Source of the DNA: Pseudomonas sp. PSE14
GTDB taxonomy: Bacteria > Pseudomonadota > Gammaproteobacteria > Pseudomonadales > Pseudomonadaceae
Length of the DNA stretch: 64,000 nt
NCBI RefSeq assembly: GCF_029203285.1
Contig: NZ_CP115669.1
Location: 1,612,001-1,676,000, forward strand
Reading direction: 5' to 3'
In this document: piece after piece, positions 36,421-44,729 of the stretch
Layout of the letters: every line of letters starts with the position of its first letter
Numbering within the stretch: position 1 is the first letter of the stretch
Program-made: the position numbers and the translations under genes
Notes under the pieces: model-generated
What the model was told of the DNA's origin: nothing
Seen by the model: the letters and a program-made list of their open reading frames with translations, nothing else
Database searches by the model: none

Positions 36421-36879
36421 ATGTCGAAACTGCTTCTGCTGCTGCCCGCCATCGGTGTGGGCGCCCTGGTGGCCTTGCAGGCGGGCAGCAACTCGTTGCT
36501 CGGCCGCCAGTTGGGTCATCCGCTGAGTGCCAGCCTGACCTCGCTGGGTGTGAGCCTCGCGGCGGTGATCATCGCGCTGCTGGCCTTCCGCGTGCCGTTG
36601 CCGGCGGCCACCGGTATTGCCACGACGCCCTGGTGGGGCTGGCTGGGCGGGATCTTTGGCGCGGCCTACCTGACGGTCGCGGTGATGCTGGCGCCGCAGC
36701 TGGGCGCGGCGACCTTCCTGGCCTGCGTGGTGGCGGGGCAGATGCTGATGTCGGCGCTGTGCGATCAATTCGGCTGGGCGGGTTTTTCGGTGCGGAGATT
36801 GTCGCCCGAAGGCTATCTGGCCATTGGGCTGATCATTGCCGGGGTAGTGTTGTTGCAGTGGCGCGGGAGGGTGGCATGA
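36421..36879 (+). CDS. YdcZ/DUF606-family DMT transporter
   Basis: A 152-residue membrane protein with five hydrophobic helices (about 4-22, 34-55, 66-92, 97-115 and 128-148), matching the small YdcZ type of the drug/metabolite transporter superfamily (PF04657). These half-size proteins are thought to pair. GGAGG at 36409-36413, 7 nt before ATG 36421, is decisive for the start. It is divergent from the LysR gene across 65 bp. Substrate unknown. Confidence 0.87.
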   Translation: MSKLLLLLPAIGVGALVALQAGSNSLLGRQLGHPLSASLTSLGVSLAAVIIALLAFRVPLPAATGIATTPWWGWLGGIFGAAYLTVAVMLAPQLGAATFLACVVAGQMLMSALCDQFGWAGFSVRRLSPEGYLAIGLIIAGVVLLQWRGRVA

Positions 36880-36906
36880 GCTGCCTTCTGCCGTGAGCGC
36901 TGGGCG

Positions 36907-36973
36907 GGTTCGCGAGCAAGCTCGCTCCTACAAAAGCCTGGGGGGAGTGTAGGAGCGAGCTTGCTCGCGAACC
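36907..36973. repeat. REPIN (paired inverted REP sequences)
   Basis: Two 26-bp perfect inverted copies, from GGTTCGCGAGCAAGCTCGCT at 36907 to TACA at 36932, and from TGTAGGAGCGAGCTTGCTCG at 36948 to AACC at 36973, around a 15-nt spacer. The CGCGAGCAAGCTCGCTCCTAC core is the well-known Pseudomonas REP. It lies between convergent genes (YdcZ-type end 36879, sensor kinase end 37004). Confidence 0.92.
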
Positions 36974-37003
36974 GACGCCGCTGCCACAGCACGGCTGTAC
37001 GAT

Positions 37004-40000
37004 CTATCTCAGGCTCAGATGCCGACTCAGCAACGCCCGCAACGCCGCCGGTTTCACCGGCTTGGGCAGGAAGTCCAACCCCGCCGCGTGAATCTGCGCC
37101 ACCAGTTCGGGCCGCGCATCGGCGCTGATCACCACACCCGGCACCGGCTCGCCCAGGCGGGTGCGTAGCCAGGCCATGAGATCGGTGCCCAGTTCGCCGT
37201 CGTCCAGGTGATAGTCGATCAGCGCCAGTTGCGGCCGGGCGTCGCCGTCCAGCAGCGCCTGGCATTCCTCGCGGCTGCGCGCGGTGAGTACGCGGCAACC
37301 CCAGCGGCTGAGCAGGCTGTTCATGCCGGTGAGGATGCTGTCCTCGTTGTCCACGCACAGCACCTGGGCGCCGTTGAGCTGTTCCGGGGTTTCCAGCTTG
37401 TGTCCGTTGATCTGCGCCGGCGCGGGCTGGCGGGCCAGCGGCACGCTGACGCTGAACACGCTGCCCTTGCCCGGCCAGGAGCGCACTTCCAGGCGGTGAC
37501 CGAGTACCTTGCACAGCCGGTCGGCGATTGCCAGGCCCAGGCCCAGGCCCTTCTCGGCGCGGGTCTGGTGGCTGTCCAGGCGTTTGAACTCCTCGAAGAT
37601 GACGTGGAGCTTGTCCGGCGGAATACCCGGACCGTGGTCCCAGACTTCCAGGCGCAGGTGCCCGGCCTCGCGGCGCACGCCCAGCAGCACATGGCCCTTG
37701 GCGTAGCGGAAAGCGTTGGTGAGGAAGTTCTGCAGCACCCGGCGCAGCAGCTTGATGTCGCTTTCGATGCGCAGCTTGCTGCCGCGCACATGGAAGTCGA
37801 TGCCATGCTCCTGGGCCAGCACGCGGAATTCCACGCCCAGGGTGTCGTACAGGTTGCTCAACGGGAAGGCCGTGACATCGGCGCTGACCCGTCCGCCTTC
37901 CAGGCGCGAGATGTCCAGCAGGTCGGTGATCAGGTCTTCCGCCGAGCGCAGGGACGAGTCCAGGTGGCGCACCAGTTCGGTGGCTTCCTCGGGCAGCTGT
38001 TCCTGGTGGGCGAGGGCGGCGGAGAACAGTCGCGCGGCGTTCAGCGGCTGCATCAGGTCGTGGCTGACCGCGGCGAGGAAGCGTGACTTGGACTGGTTGG
38101 CCGCTTCGGCGTTGCCCTTGGCCTCGGTGAGCGCCTGGTTCAGTTGCGAGAGTTCGAAGGTGCGCTCCTGCACGCGTTGCTCCAGGCCTTCGTTGGCATC
38201 TTTCAGGCCCTGCTCGGCATGCCGGTAGGCGGTGATGTCGGTGAAGCTCATGACGAAGCCGCCGCCAGGCATCGGGTTGCCGATCAGCTCGATCACCCGG
38301 CCATTGGGGAACAGCCGTTCGGAGGTGTGCGGGGTGCCCTGGCGCATCCAGTACAGGCGCTTGGCGACGTGCAGATCCGGGTCGCCCGGCCCGCACAGGC
38401 CGCGCTCGGCGTTGTAGCGGATGATGTCGGCGATGGGGCGGCCGACGTAGATCAGGCCGTCCGGGTACTCGAACAGTTCCAGGTAGCGGTGGTTCCAGGC
38501 CACCAGGCGCAGCGACTGGTCGACCACGCTGATGCCCTGGGTGATGTTCTCGATGGCGCCCTGCAGCAGCGCGCGATTGAACTGCAGTACCTCGGAGGCT
38601 TCGTCGGCGATCTTCACCACGTCCTCCACCTGCATCTCGCGGCCTTCGATGGCGGCCTTCACCACGGCACGCGCGGAGGAGGCGCCGAGCACGCCAGCGA
38701 GCAGGCGTTCGGTGTGGGCGATCCATTCGTCGTTGGCGTTCTGGCTGGGGCTGAAGCCCTTGCCCTGGCGATAGGCGAAACGGATGAAGCTCTGTCGCGC
38801 GCGCTCCTCGCCGACGAAACGGGCGGCGAGCATCAGCAGGTCTTCCAGCTGCACTGCAAGCATCGAGCGCGAGCTGAGCTTCTGGGAGATTTCCTGACCG
38901 ATGAAACGGCTGGCCTGCCAGTGCTCGGAAACGCGGGTGCGGGAGAACACCGAGACCAGCCCGAACAGGGCGAAGTTGCCGATCAGCGAGAGCAGCACGC
39001 CGAGGGTCAGCGGCTCGATCATCAGACCGAACGGGCGGCCGGCGAGCCAGGAAAGCCCCGGGAAGGTTTCCAGCGACCAGCCCAGGCCCTTGGCAACCAC
39101 CGGCAGCACCAGGGTGTAAGCCCACAGGAAGGAGCCAGCGGCCAGGCCGGCGAACACGCCGCGGCGGTTGGCTTGCTTCCAGTACAGCGCGCCGATCATG
39201 GCCGGGCCCAGCTGGGCGATGGCGGCGAAGGCGATCTGGCCGATGGTGGCCAGGCTCGCGGTGGAACCCAGCAGGCGGTAGCTGACGTAGGCCAGCAGGA
39301 GGATCAGCGCGATGCTCACCCGGCGCACGGTGAGCAGCCAGTGGCGGAACACCTCGAAGGGCTGCTCGGCCTCGCCTTTGCGGCGCAGCAGCCAGGGCAG
39401 CAGCATGTCGTTGGAGACCATGGTGGACAGCGCCACGCTGGCGACGATGACCATGCCGGTGGCCGCCGAGGCGCCGCCGATGAAGGCCAGCAGGGCCAGC
39501 GCCGGATGGGCTTCGGCCAGGGGCAGGCTGATCACGAAGGAGTCCGGCATCACGCCGGCGGGCAGGTGCATCTGCCCGGCCAGGGCGATGGGCACCACGA
39601 ACAGCGCAGCCAGCACCAGGTAGATCGGGAATACCCAGCGCGCCAGGTTGAGGTCGCGCGGCTCGATGTTTTCCACCACCAGCACGTGGAACTGACGCGG
39701 TAGGCACATGATGGCGGTCATCGCCACGCCGGTCTGCAGCAGCATCGCCGGCCAGTGCACGGTTTCCTTCCAGTATTCGTTGAGCTGCGGGGCGACGCGG
39801 GCCTTGTCCACCAGGTCGCCGAAGCCGTCGTAGAGGCCGTAGGTGACGAAGATGCCCACGGCGAGGAAGGCGGTGAGCTTGACCAGGGATTCGAAGGCGA
39901 TCGCCAGCACCATGCCGCGGTGGTGCTCGGTGACGTCCAGGTTGCGGGTGCCGAAGACGATGGTGAACAGGGCGAGGATCAGCGACACGATCAGCGCCGT

Positions 40001-40480
40001 GTCCTGGGCGCGGATGCCGCCCGAGTCGGGCCCGGCGCCGATCAGCAGGTTCACCCCGAGGACGATGCCCTTGAGCTGCAGGGCGATGTAGGGCAGCACG
40101 CAGACCACGCAGATCAGTGCCACCACCACCGCCAGCGCCTGGGACTTGCCGTAGCGCGCGGCGATGAAGTCGGCGATGGAGGTGATGTTCTCCTGCTTGC
40201 TGATCATGATCATCTTCTGCAGCACCCAGGGCGCGAAGAGCATCAGCAGCACGGGGCCGACGTAGATCGGCAGGAACGACCAGAGCTGGTCGGCAGCCTG
40301 GCCGACGGCGCCGAAGAAGGTCCAGCTGGTGCAGTACACCGCCAGGGACAGGCTGTAGACCCAGGCGCGAAGACGCGGCGAAAGAGGGGCGCGACGGCGG
40401 TCGCCATAGAACGCAATGGCGAACAGGACCGCCATGTAGAGCAGGGCGACCGTTGCGATCAACCCACTGGACAACGACAT
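37004..40480 (-). CDS. mxtR: Sodium:solute symporter-type hybrid sensor histidine kinase (MxtR/CrbS-like)
   Basis: An 1158-residue protein: an N-terminal SSS transporter domain with about 13 helices (1-500), a linker, a PAS domain (about 610-725), a coiled-coil connection, a HisKA domain with phospho-His in FLAAVSHDLMQPLNAARLF (about 778), a HATPase domain (NAFRYAKG, GLGLGLAI) and a C-terminal receiver with Asp in ALIDYHLDDG. This matches CbrA/CrbS relatives. In P. aeruginosa PA3271 (MxtR) has this form and, with ErdR, controls acetate use and affects MexEF-OprN and quinolone signalling. No partner regulator is encoded nearby. GGAG precedes ATG 40480. Confidence 0.85.
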   Translation of the reverse strand: MSLSSGLIATVALLYMAVLFAIAFYGDRRRAPLSPRLRAWVYSLSLAVYCTSWTFFGAVGQAADQLWSFLPIYVGPVLLMLFAPWVLQKMIMISKQENITSIADFIAARYGKSQALAVVVALICVVCVLPYIALQLKGIVLGVNLLIGAGPDSGGIRAQDTALIVSLILALFTIVFGTRNLDVTEHHRGMVLAIAFESLVKLTAFLAVGIFVTYGLYDGFGDLVDKARVAPQLNEYWKETVHWPAMLLQTGVAMTAIMCLPRQFHVLVVENIEPRDLNLARWVFPIYLVLAALFVVPIALAGQMHLPAGVMPDSFVISLPLAEAHPALALLAFIGGASAATGMVIVASVALSTMVSNDMLLPWLLRRKGEAEQPFEVFRHWLLTVRRVSIALILLLAYVSYRLLGSTASLATIGQIAFAAIAQLGPAMIGALYWKQANRRGVFAGLAAGSFLWAYTLVLPVVAKGLGWSLETFPGLSWLAGRPFGLMIEPLTLGVLLSLIGNFALFGLVSVFSRTRVSEHWQASRFIGQEISQKLSSRSMLAVQLEDLLMLAARFVGEERARQSFIRFAYRQGKGFSPSQNANDEWIAHTERLLAGVLGASSARAVVKAAIEGREMQVEDVVKIADEASEVLQFNRALLQGAIENITQGISVVDQSLRLVAWNHRYLELFEYPDGLIYVGRPIADIIRYNAERGLCGPGDPDLHVAKRLYWMRQGTPHTSERLFPNGRVIELIGNPMPGGGFVMSFTDITAYRHAEQGLKDANEGLEQRVQERTFELSQLNQALTEAKGNAEAANQSKSRFLAAVSHDLMQPLNAARLFSAALAHQEQLPEEATELVRHLDSSLRSAEDLITDLLDISRLEGGRVSADVTAFPLSNLYDTLGVEFRVLAQEHGIDFHVRGSKLRIESDIKLLRRVLQNFLTNAFRYAKGHVLLGVRREAGHLRLEVWDHGPGIPPDKLHVIFEEFKRLDSHQTRAEKGLGLGLAIADRLCKVLGHRLEVRSWPGKGSVFSVSVPLARQPAPAQINGHKLETPEQLNGAQVLCVDNEDSILTGMNSLLSRWGCRVLTARSREECQALLDGDARPQLALIDYHLDDGELGTDLMAWLRTRLGEPVPGVVISADARPELVAQIHAAGLDFLPKPVKPAALRALLSRHLSLR

Positions 40481-40753
40481 GCTGACTCCGGAAATGAACT
40501 GGCTCCCCCGCAGGAGCGCTTGCAGCAGTTTCGCACCAAAGTCCGGATGTGTCAGACGACTGCTACCAATGTCTCAGTGGCGCTGTGTCGCGCTTCTCAC
40601 TTGAGCCGCGCCGGTCGGGCTGATAGTTTGCCGGCCTTTGCGTGTCGCCCGTCTGTCGAGCCCCTGCGCGGGGACGGCACTTCGGGCTGCCGCTACGCTC
40701 TGAAATGAGCAAGATTTCACGTCGAGGTCGACGTACCCAGGAAGGAGGGCGCC

Positions 40754-41323
40754 ATGTTCAGACCGCTACCGATCACCTTGCAGCGCGGGGCCTTGCGCCT
40801 GGAGCCGATGGTGGAGGCCGACGTGCCCGAACTGGTGAGCCTGGCGGAAGCGAACCGCGAGGTGCTGCAGTTCATGAGCGCGCCGGGGCGTCCAGACTGG
40901 TACCGCCAGGGCCTTGCCGACCAGCGCGAGGGCCGTGCGCTGCCGCTGGTGGTGCGCCTGGGCAACGAGATCGTCGGCACCACGCGCTTCATGGACTTCC
41001 TCCCGGCGCTGCCGGCCTGTGAGATCGGCGCCACTTGGCTGGACCAGGCGCAGCACGGCAGCGGCCTGAACGCCACCATGAAGTACCTGATGCTGCGCCA
41101 TGCCTTCGACAGCTGGAAGATGGTCCGCGTGCAGATCAAGACCGCCGCCAGCAACCTGCGCTCGCAGCGCGCCATCGAGAAGCTCGGCGCGGTGCGCGAG
41201 GGCGTGCTGCGCAACCACCGCCGCCTGGCCGGCGGCCGCCTCGACGACACCATTCTCTACAGCATCACCGACCATGAGTGGCCGCAGGTGAAAGCCGCGC
41301 TGGAAGCCGGTTTCAACGGCTGA
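40754..41323 (+). CDS. GNAT-family N-acetyltransferase (RimJ/RimL-type)
   Basis: A 189-residue acetyltransferase. The acetyl-CoA loop QHGSGLNATMKYL (about 97-109) is the motif-A Q/R-x-x-G-x-G/A variant, and RVQIKTAASNLRSQRAIEKLG (about 127-147) is the typical RimJ/RimL second half. The acceptor is unknown (ribosomal proteins, metabolites or drugs are possible). AAGGAGG sits 7 nt before ATG 40754. It is divergent from the sensor kinase and precedes the AraC gene on the same strand. Confidence 0.87.
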   Translation: MFRPLPITLQRGALRLEPMVEADVPELVSLAEANREVLQFMSAPGRPDWYRQGLADQREGRALPLVVRLGNEIVGTTRFMDFLPALPACEIGATWLDQAQHGSGLNATMKYLMLRHAFDSWKMVRVQIKTAASNLRSQRAIEKLGAVREGVLRNHRRLAGGRLDDTILYSITDHEWPQVKAALEAGFNG

Positions 41324-41389
41324 GTGCGCGGTGTAAGGTGATCGACCCGCTCGTTTTCAGGCGCAGCGGTGCGACATCGGGGCAGGATC

Positions 41390-42241
41390 ATGACGGAACA
41401 TCACGCGAGCGGCGAAAGAACCCGCTTCTGGCGCGCCCAGGAGCTGGGCGGCGTCGAGCTGCTGCACGCGCGCTACATCGAGCAGGTGTTCGCGCCCCAC
41501 GTCCACGAGGGCTTCGCCTTCGTGATGATCGAGCAGGGCGCGCAGCGCTTCCACCATCGCGGCAGCGAGCATTTCGCCCCCACCGGCAGCGTGGTGCTGA
41601 TCAACCCCGACGAGGTGCACACCGGCTCCAAGGCCGATGAGGCGGGCTGGCTGTACCGCGGGTTCTACCCGGAGCTGGAGCAGGTTTCCGGGATTCTCGA
41701 CGAGCTCGAACTGGGTCGTTCCGGCACGCCGTCCTTTGCCGCCAGCGTGTTGCAGGACCCGGAGCTGGTCCAGGTGTTGCTCGGTGCCCATCGCCTGCTG
41801 GAGTCCGAGGCCACTGTGCTGCAGCGCCAGACCTGCTGGCGCGAAGCCTTGTTGCTGCTGTTCCAGCGCCACGCGCGGATTCCCGAGGTGCCGGCCGCCG
41901 GCAACGAACCCCTGGCGGTGGCGCGCGCTCGCGAGCTGCTGGGCGCGCGGCTGATCGATCCGCCATCGTTGGAAGAGCTGGCGGCGGCGGTCGCTCTGTC
42001 GCCGTTCCATTTCGCCCGGGTGTTCCGCAAGGCCACCGGCCTGCCGCCCCACGCCTGGCTCAAGCAGCGTCGCCTGGAGCAGGCTCGCGCCCTGCTCAAG
42101 CAGGGCTGCGCGCCGGTGAACGTGGCGATGCACCTGGGCTTCGCCGACCAGAGCCATCTCAGCCGCCAGTTCAAGCAGGCCTACGGCGTAGGCCCCGGCG
42201 AATACCGGCAGGCTTGCGCCCGATCGTTCAAGACGGCGTGA
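41390..42241 (+). CDS. AraC-family transcriptional regulator
   Basis: A 283-residue regulator with an N-terminal cupin sensing domain (about 15-160, including APHVHEGFAFVMIEQGAQRFHHRG with several His) and a C-terminal double helix-turn-helix (about 185-275: SLEELAAAVALSPFHFARVFRKATG, and VNVAMHLGFADQSHLSRQFKQAYG). ATG 41390 follows AGGA at 41384-41387; upstream in-frame codons are less likely. It is directly upstream of the TonB receptor gene in the same direction, so it may control uptake, but no specific ligand can be named. Confidence 0.9.
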   Translation: MTEHHASGERTRFWRAQELGGVELLHARYIEQVFAPHVHEGFAFVMIEQGAQRFHHRGSEHFAPTGSVVLINPDEVHTGSKADEAGWLYRGFYPELEQVSGILDELELGRSGTPSFAASVLQDPELVQVLLGAHRLLESEATVLQRQTCWREALLLLFQRHARIPEVPAAGNEPLAVARARELLGARLIDPPSLEELAAAVALSPFHFARVFRKATGLPPHAWLKQRRLEQARALLKQGCAPVNVAMHLGFADQSHLSRQFKQAYGVGPGEYRQACARSFKTA

Positions 42242-42302
42242 GCCTTGGCGTCCGCGCGGAGTGCAAAGACGAATCTGATCCATCCGGAAAAATATATCAT
42301 TT

Positions 42303-42321
42303 GATATAGATTTTCATTTAC
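42303..42321 (+). promoter_or_regulatory. Fur-box-like site upstream of the TonB receptor
   Basis: GATATAGATTTTCATTTAC matches 13 of 19 positions of the Fur consensus GATAATGATAATCATTATC and lies in an A/T-rich stretch 62 nt before the receptor start. It suggests iron repression of the receptor. Confidence 0.5.
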
Positions 42322-42382
42322 GAAATTTACGATTTGACGTACTTTGCGCCTCCTTCACGTAGTACCCGGGGGAGGGTGAAGC

Positions 42383-44548
42383 ATGTCGTCCGTTCGTTCA
42401 TGGTCGCGCCTGGCGATCGCCGTAACCTTGGCCACGCCGCTGCTGCCGGTCCAGGCCGAGGATGAGCCCCAGTCGCTGGAGGCCGTCACCGTGGTCGGCG
42501 ACTGGCTCGGCGATGCGGATCAGCAGGTGGTGCAGAACCACCCCGGCGCGCGCACCGTGGTGCGTCGCGAGAAAATGATCGAAGAGGGCGCGCAGAACGT
42601 GCGCGACGTGCTACGCGGCATTCCCGGCGTGCAGGTGCAGGACAACAACGGCACCGGCGGCAGCGATGTCTCCCTCAACGTCGGCGTGCGCGGCCTGACC
42701 TCGCGCCTCTCGCCGCGCTCTACCGTGCTCATCGATGGCGTGCCGGCCGCCGTGGCGCCCTACGGCCAGCCGCAGCTGTCGATGTTCCCGCTGTCGGTGG
42801 GCAACCTCGACAGTGTCGATGTGGTGCGTGGCGCCGGTTCCGTGCGCTATGGCCCGCAGAACGTCGGCGGGGTGATCAACTTCGTCACCCGGGCGATTCC
42901 CAAGGAATTCTCCGGCGACGTTGGCACCACCAGCGAAACCGCGTCCCACGGTGGCTGGAAGAACCTCTACAACGCCTTCCTGGGTGGCACCGCCGACAAC
43001 GGTATCGGCGCCGCGCTGCTGTATTCCGGTGTGAAGGGCGCGGGCTACCGCGACAGCAACGACTCCACCGACATTGACGACGTGATGCTCAAGACCCACT
43101 GGGCGCCGACCGAGGTCGACGAGTTCTCCGCCAACTTCCACTACTACGACGGCACCGCCGACATGCCCGGCGGCCTGACCCAGGCGCAGTTCGACGATGA
43201 TCCGTACCAGTCCGTGCGCGACTGGGACAACTTCACCGGCCGGCGCAAGGACTTCTCGCTCAAGTACAAGCGGCAGATCGACGATCTCACTCAAGTGGAA
43301 GTGCTGACCTACTACAGCGACAGCTTCCGTGGCAGCAACATCGCCAGCCGTGACCTCAAGACCCTGGTGTCCTATCCGCGCGACTACCACACCTTCGGCA
43401 TCGAGCCGCGGGTGTCGAAGATCTTCATGGTCGGCCCGACCACCCAGGAAGCCAGCATCGGCTATCGCTACCTCAAGGAAGCCATGCACGAGCGCGCCAG
43501 TCAGGTCGCCCTGGTGAACAACGTGCCGACGGTGAAGCCGGGGGCTGATGGCCACACTTACCAGGACCGCACCGGCGGCACCGAGGCCAACGCCATCTAC
43601 CTCGACGATAAGATCGACGTGGGCAACTGGACGGTGACTCCGGGCATCCGCTTCGAAAGCATCTCCACCGATTGGCACGATCGCCCGGTCATCGACAACA
43701 AGGGCAAGCCGGTCCAGGAGAAGAAGCGCAGCAAGGACTACAACGAGCCGCTGCCAGCGCTGGCAGTGATGTATCACCTGTCGGACGAGTGGAAGCTGTT
43801 CGCCAACTACGAAACCTCCTTTGGCAGCCTGCAGTACTTCCAGCTCGGCCAGGGCGGCAGCGGCAACGACACCGCCAACGGCCTGCAGCCGGAAAAGGCC
43901 AAGACCTACGAAGTGGGAACCCGCTACGACAACGGCGCGTGGGGCGGCGAGGTGACGCTGTTCTACATCGACTTCGACGATGAACTGCAGTTCATCAGCA
44001 ACGACGTGGGCTGGACCAACCTGGGCGCCACCAAGCACCAGGGCATCGAGACCTCGATGCACTACGACATGGCCGCGCTCGACCCGGTGCTGTCGGGCCT
44101 GACCGCCTACGGTACCTTCACCTACACCCGCGCTACCTACGAGGGCGATATCCCCAGCTTCGAGGGCCGTGACCTGCCGTTGTACTCGCGCCAGGTGGCC
44201 ACCGTCGGCCTGCGCTACGAGCATGACCGCTGGACCTACAACCTGGACGGCTTCGCCCAGTCCAAGCAGCGTTCGCCCGGTCCGACCACCGACTCCAAGG
44301 GCAACTTCACCGGCGACTACATCACCGAGCCGACCGCCGACGGCCAGTACGGCGACATCCCCGGCTACGTGCTGTGGAATGCCCGCGTGGGCTACGACTT
44401 CGGCCCGCAGGCGTCGAACCTGAAGGTCGCCGCCGGAGTGAAGAACATCTTCGACCAGATGAACTACACCCGCTCCAGCGACAACAACGCCGGTATCTAC
44501 CTGGGCGAGCCGCGCACCTTCTTCGTGCAGGGCAGCGTTGGTTTCTGA
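42383..44548 (+). CDS. TonB-dependent outer-membrane receptor
   Basis: A 721-residue receptor with signal peptide (1-25, cleaved near VQAED), a TonB box-like EAVTVVGDW (about 33-41), a plug domain (about 50-165, with NVRDVLRGIPGVQVQDNNG) and a 22-strand beta-barrel ending in Phe (FFVQGSVGF). It lacks the N-terminal signalling domain of FecA/FpvA-type receptors, so it does not drive its own sigma factor. The likely cargo is a siderophore or ferric complex, given the Fur-like box; the exact ligand is unknown. GGGAGGG precedes ATG 42383. Confidence 0.92.
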   Translation: MSSVRSWSRLAIAVTLATPLLPVQAEDEPQSLEAVTVVGDWLGDADQQVVQNHPGARTVVRREKMIEEGAQNVRDVLRGIPGVQVQDNNGTGGSDVSLNVGVRGLTSRLSPRSTVLIDGVPAAVAPYGQPQLSMFPLSVGNLDSVDVVRGAGSVRYGPQNVGGVINFVTRAIPKEFSGDVGTTSETASHGGWKNLYNAFLGGTADNGIGAALLYSGVKGAGYRDSNDSTDIDDVMLKTHWAPTEVDEFSANFHYYDGTADMPGGLTQAQFDDDPYQSVRDWDNFTGRRKDFSLKYKRQIDDLTQVEVLTYYSDSFRGSNIASRDLKTLVSYPRDYHTFGIEPRVSKIFMVGPTTQEASIGYRYLKEAMHERASQVALVNNVPTVKPGADGHTYQDRTGGTEANAIYLDDKIDVGNWTVTPGIRFESISTDWHDRPVIDNKGKPVQEKKRSKDYNEPLPALAVMYHLSDEWKLFANYETSFGSLQYFQLGQGGSGNDTANGLQPEKAKTYEVGTRYDNGAWGGEVTLFYIDFDDELQFISNDVGWTNLGATKHQGIETSMHYDMAALDPVLSGLTAYGTFTYTRATYEGDIPSFEGRDLPLYSRQVATVGLRYEHDRWTYNLDGFAQSKQRSPGPTTDSKGNFTGDYITEPTADGQYGDIPGYVLWNARVGYDFGPQASNLKVAAGVKNIFDQMNYTRSSDNNAGIYLGEPRTFFVQGSVGF

Positions 44549-44567
44549 CCCGCTCCTCGCCTGACCG

Positions 44568-44595
44568 AAAAGCCCGTCCCCGTGACGGGCTTTTT
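44568..44595 (+). terminator. Terminator after the TonB receptor
   Basis: Stem AAAAGCCCGTC/GACGGGCTTTT with a 5-nt loop and T5, 19 nt after the receptor stop. Confidence 0.9.
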
Positions 44596-44729
44596 CTTGC
44601 CCGCAGGAATTTCATGGGTAACCTGCGGCAGTGGAATTGTGCGGAAAATGTGGCTTTTCTTCAGGTCATTGCCGTCATATCCGTGCTGTCATTCCGGCCA
44701 CGCGGCCATCACGCAGGTAAACAAGGACG

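Noticed and set aside
36907-36973. Possible CRISPR or attachment site
   Set aside because: The two inverted copies form a REPIN with one spacer and the known Pseudomonas REP core.
36813-39707. A 964-codon minus-strand frame overlapping the sensor kinase in another frame
   Set aside because: Its composition is Arg/Pro/Ala-rich noise typical of an out-of-frame reading. The kinase frame has all expected motifs.
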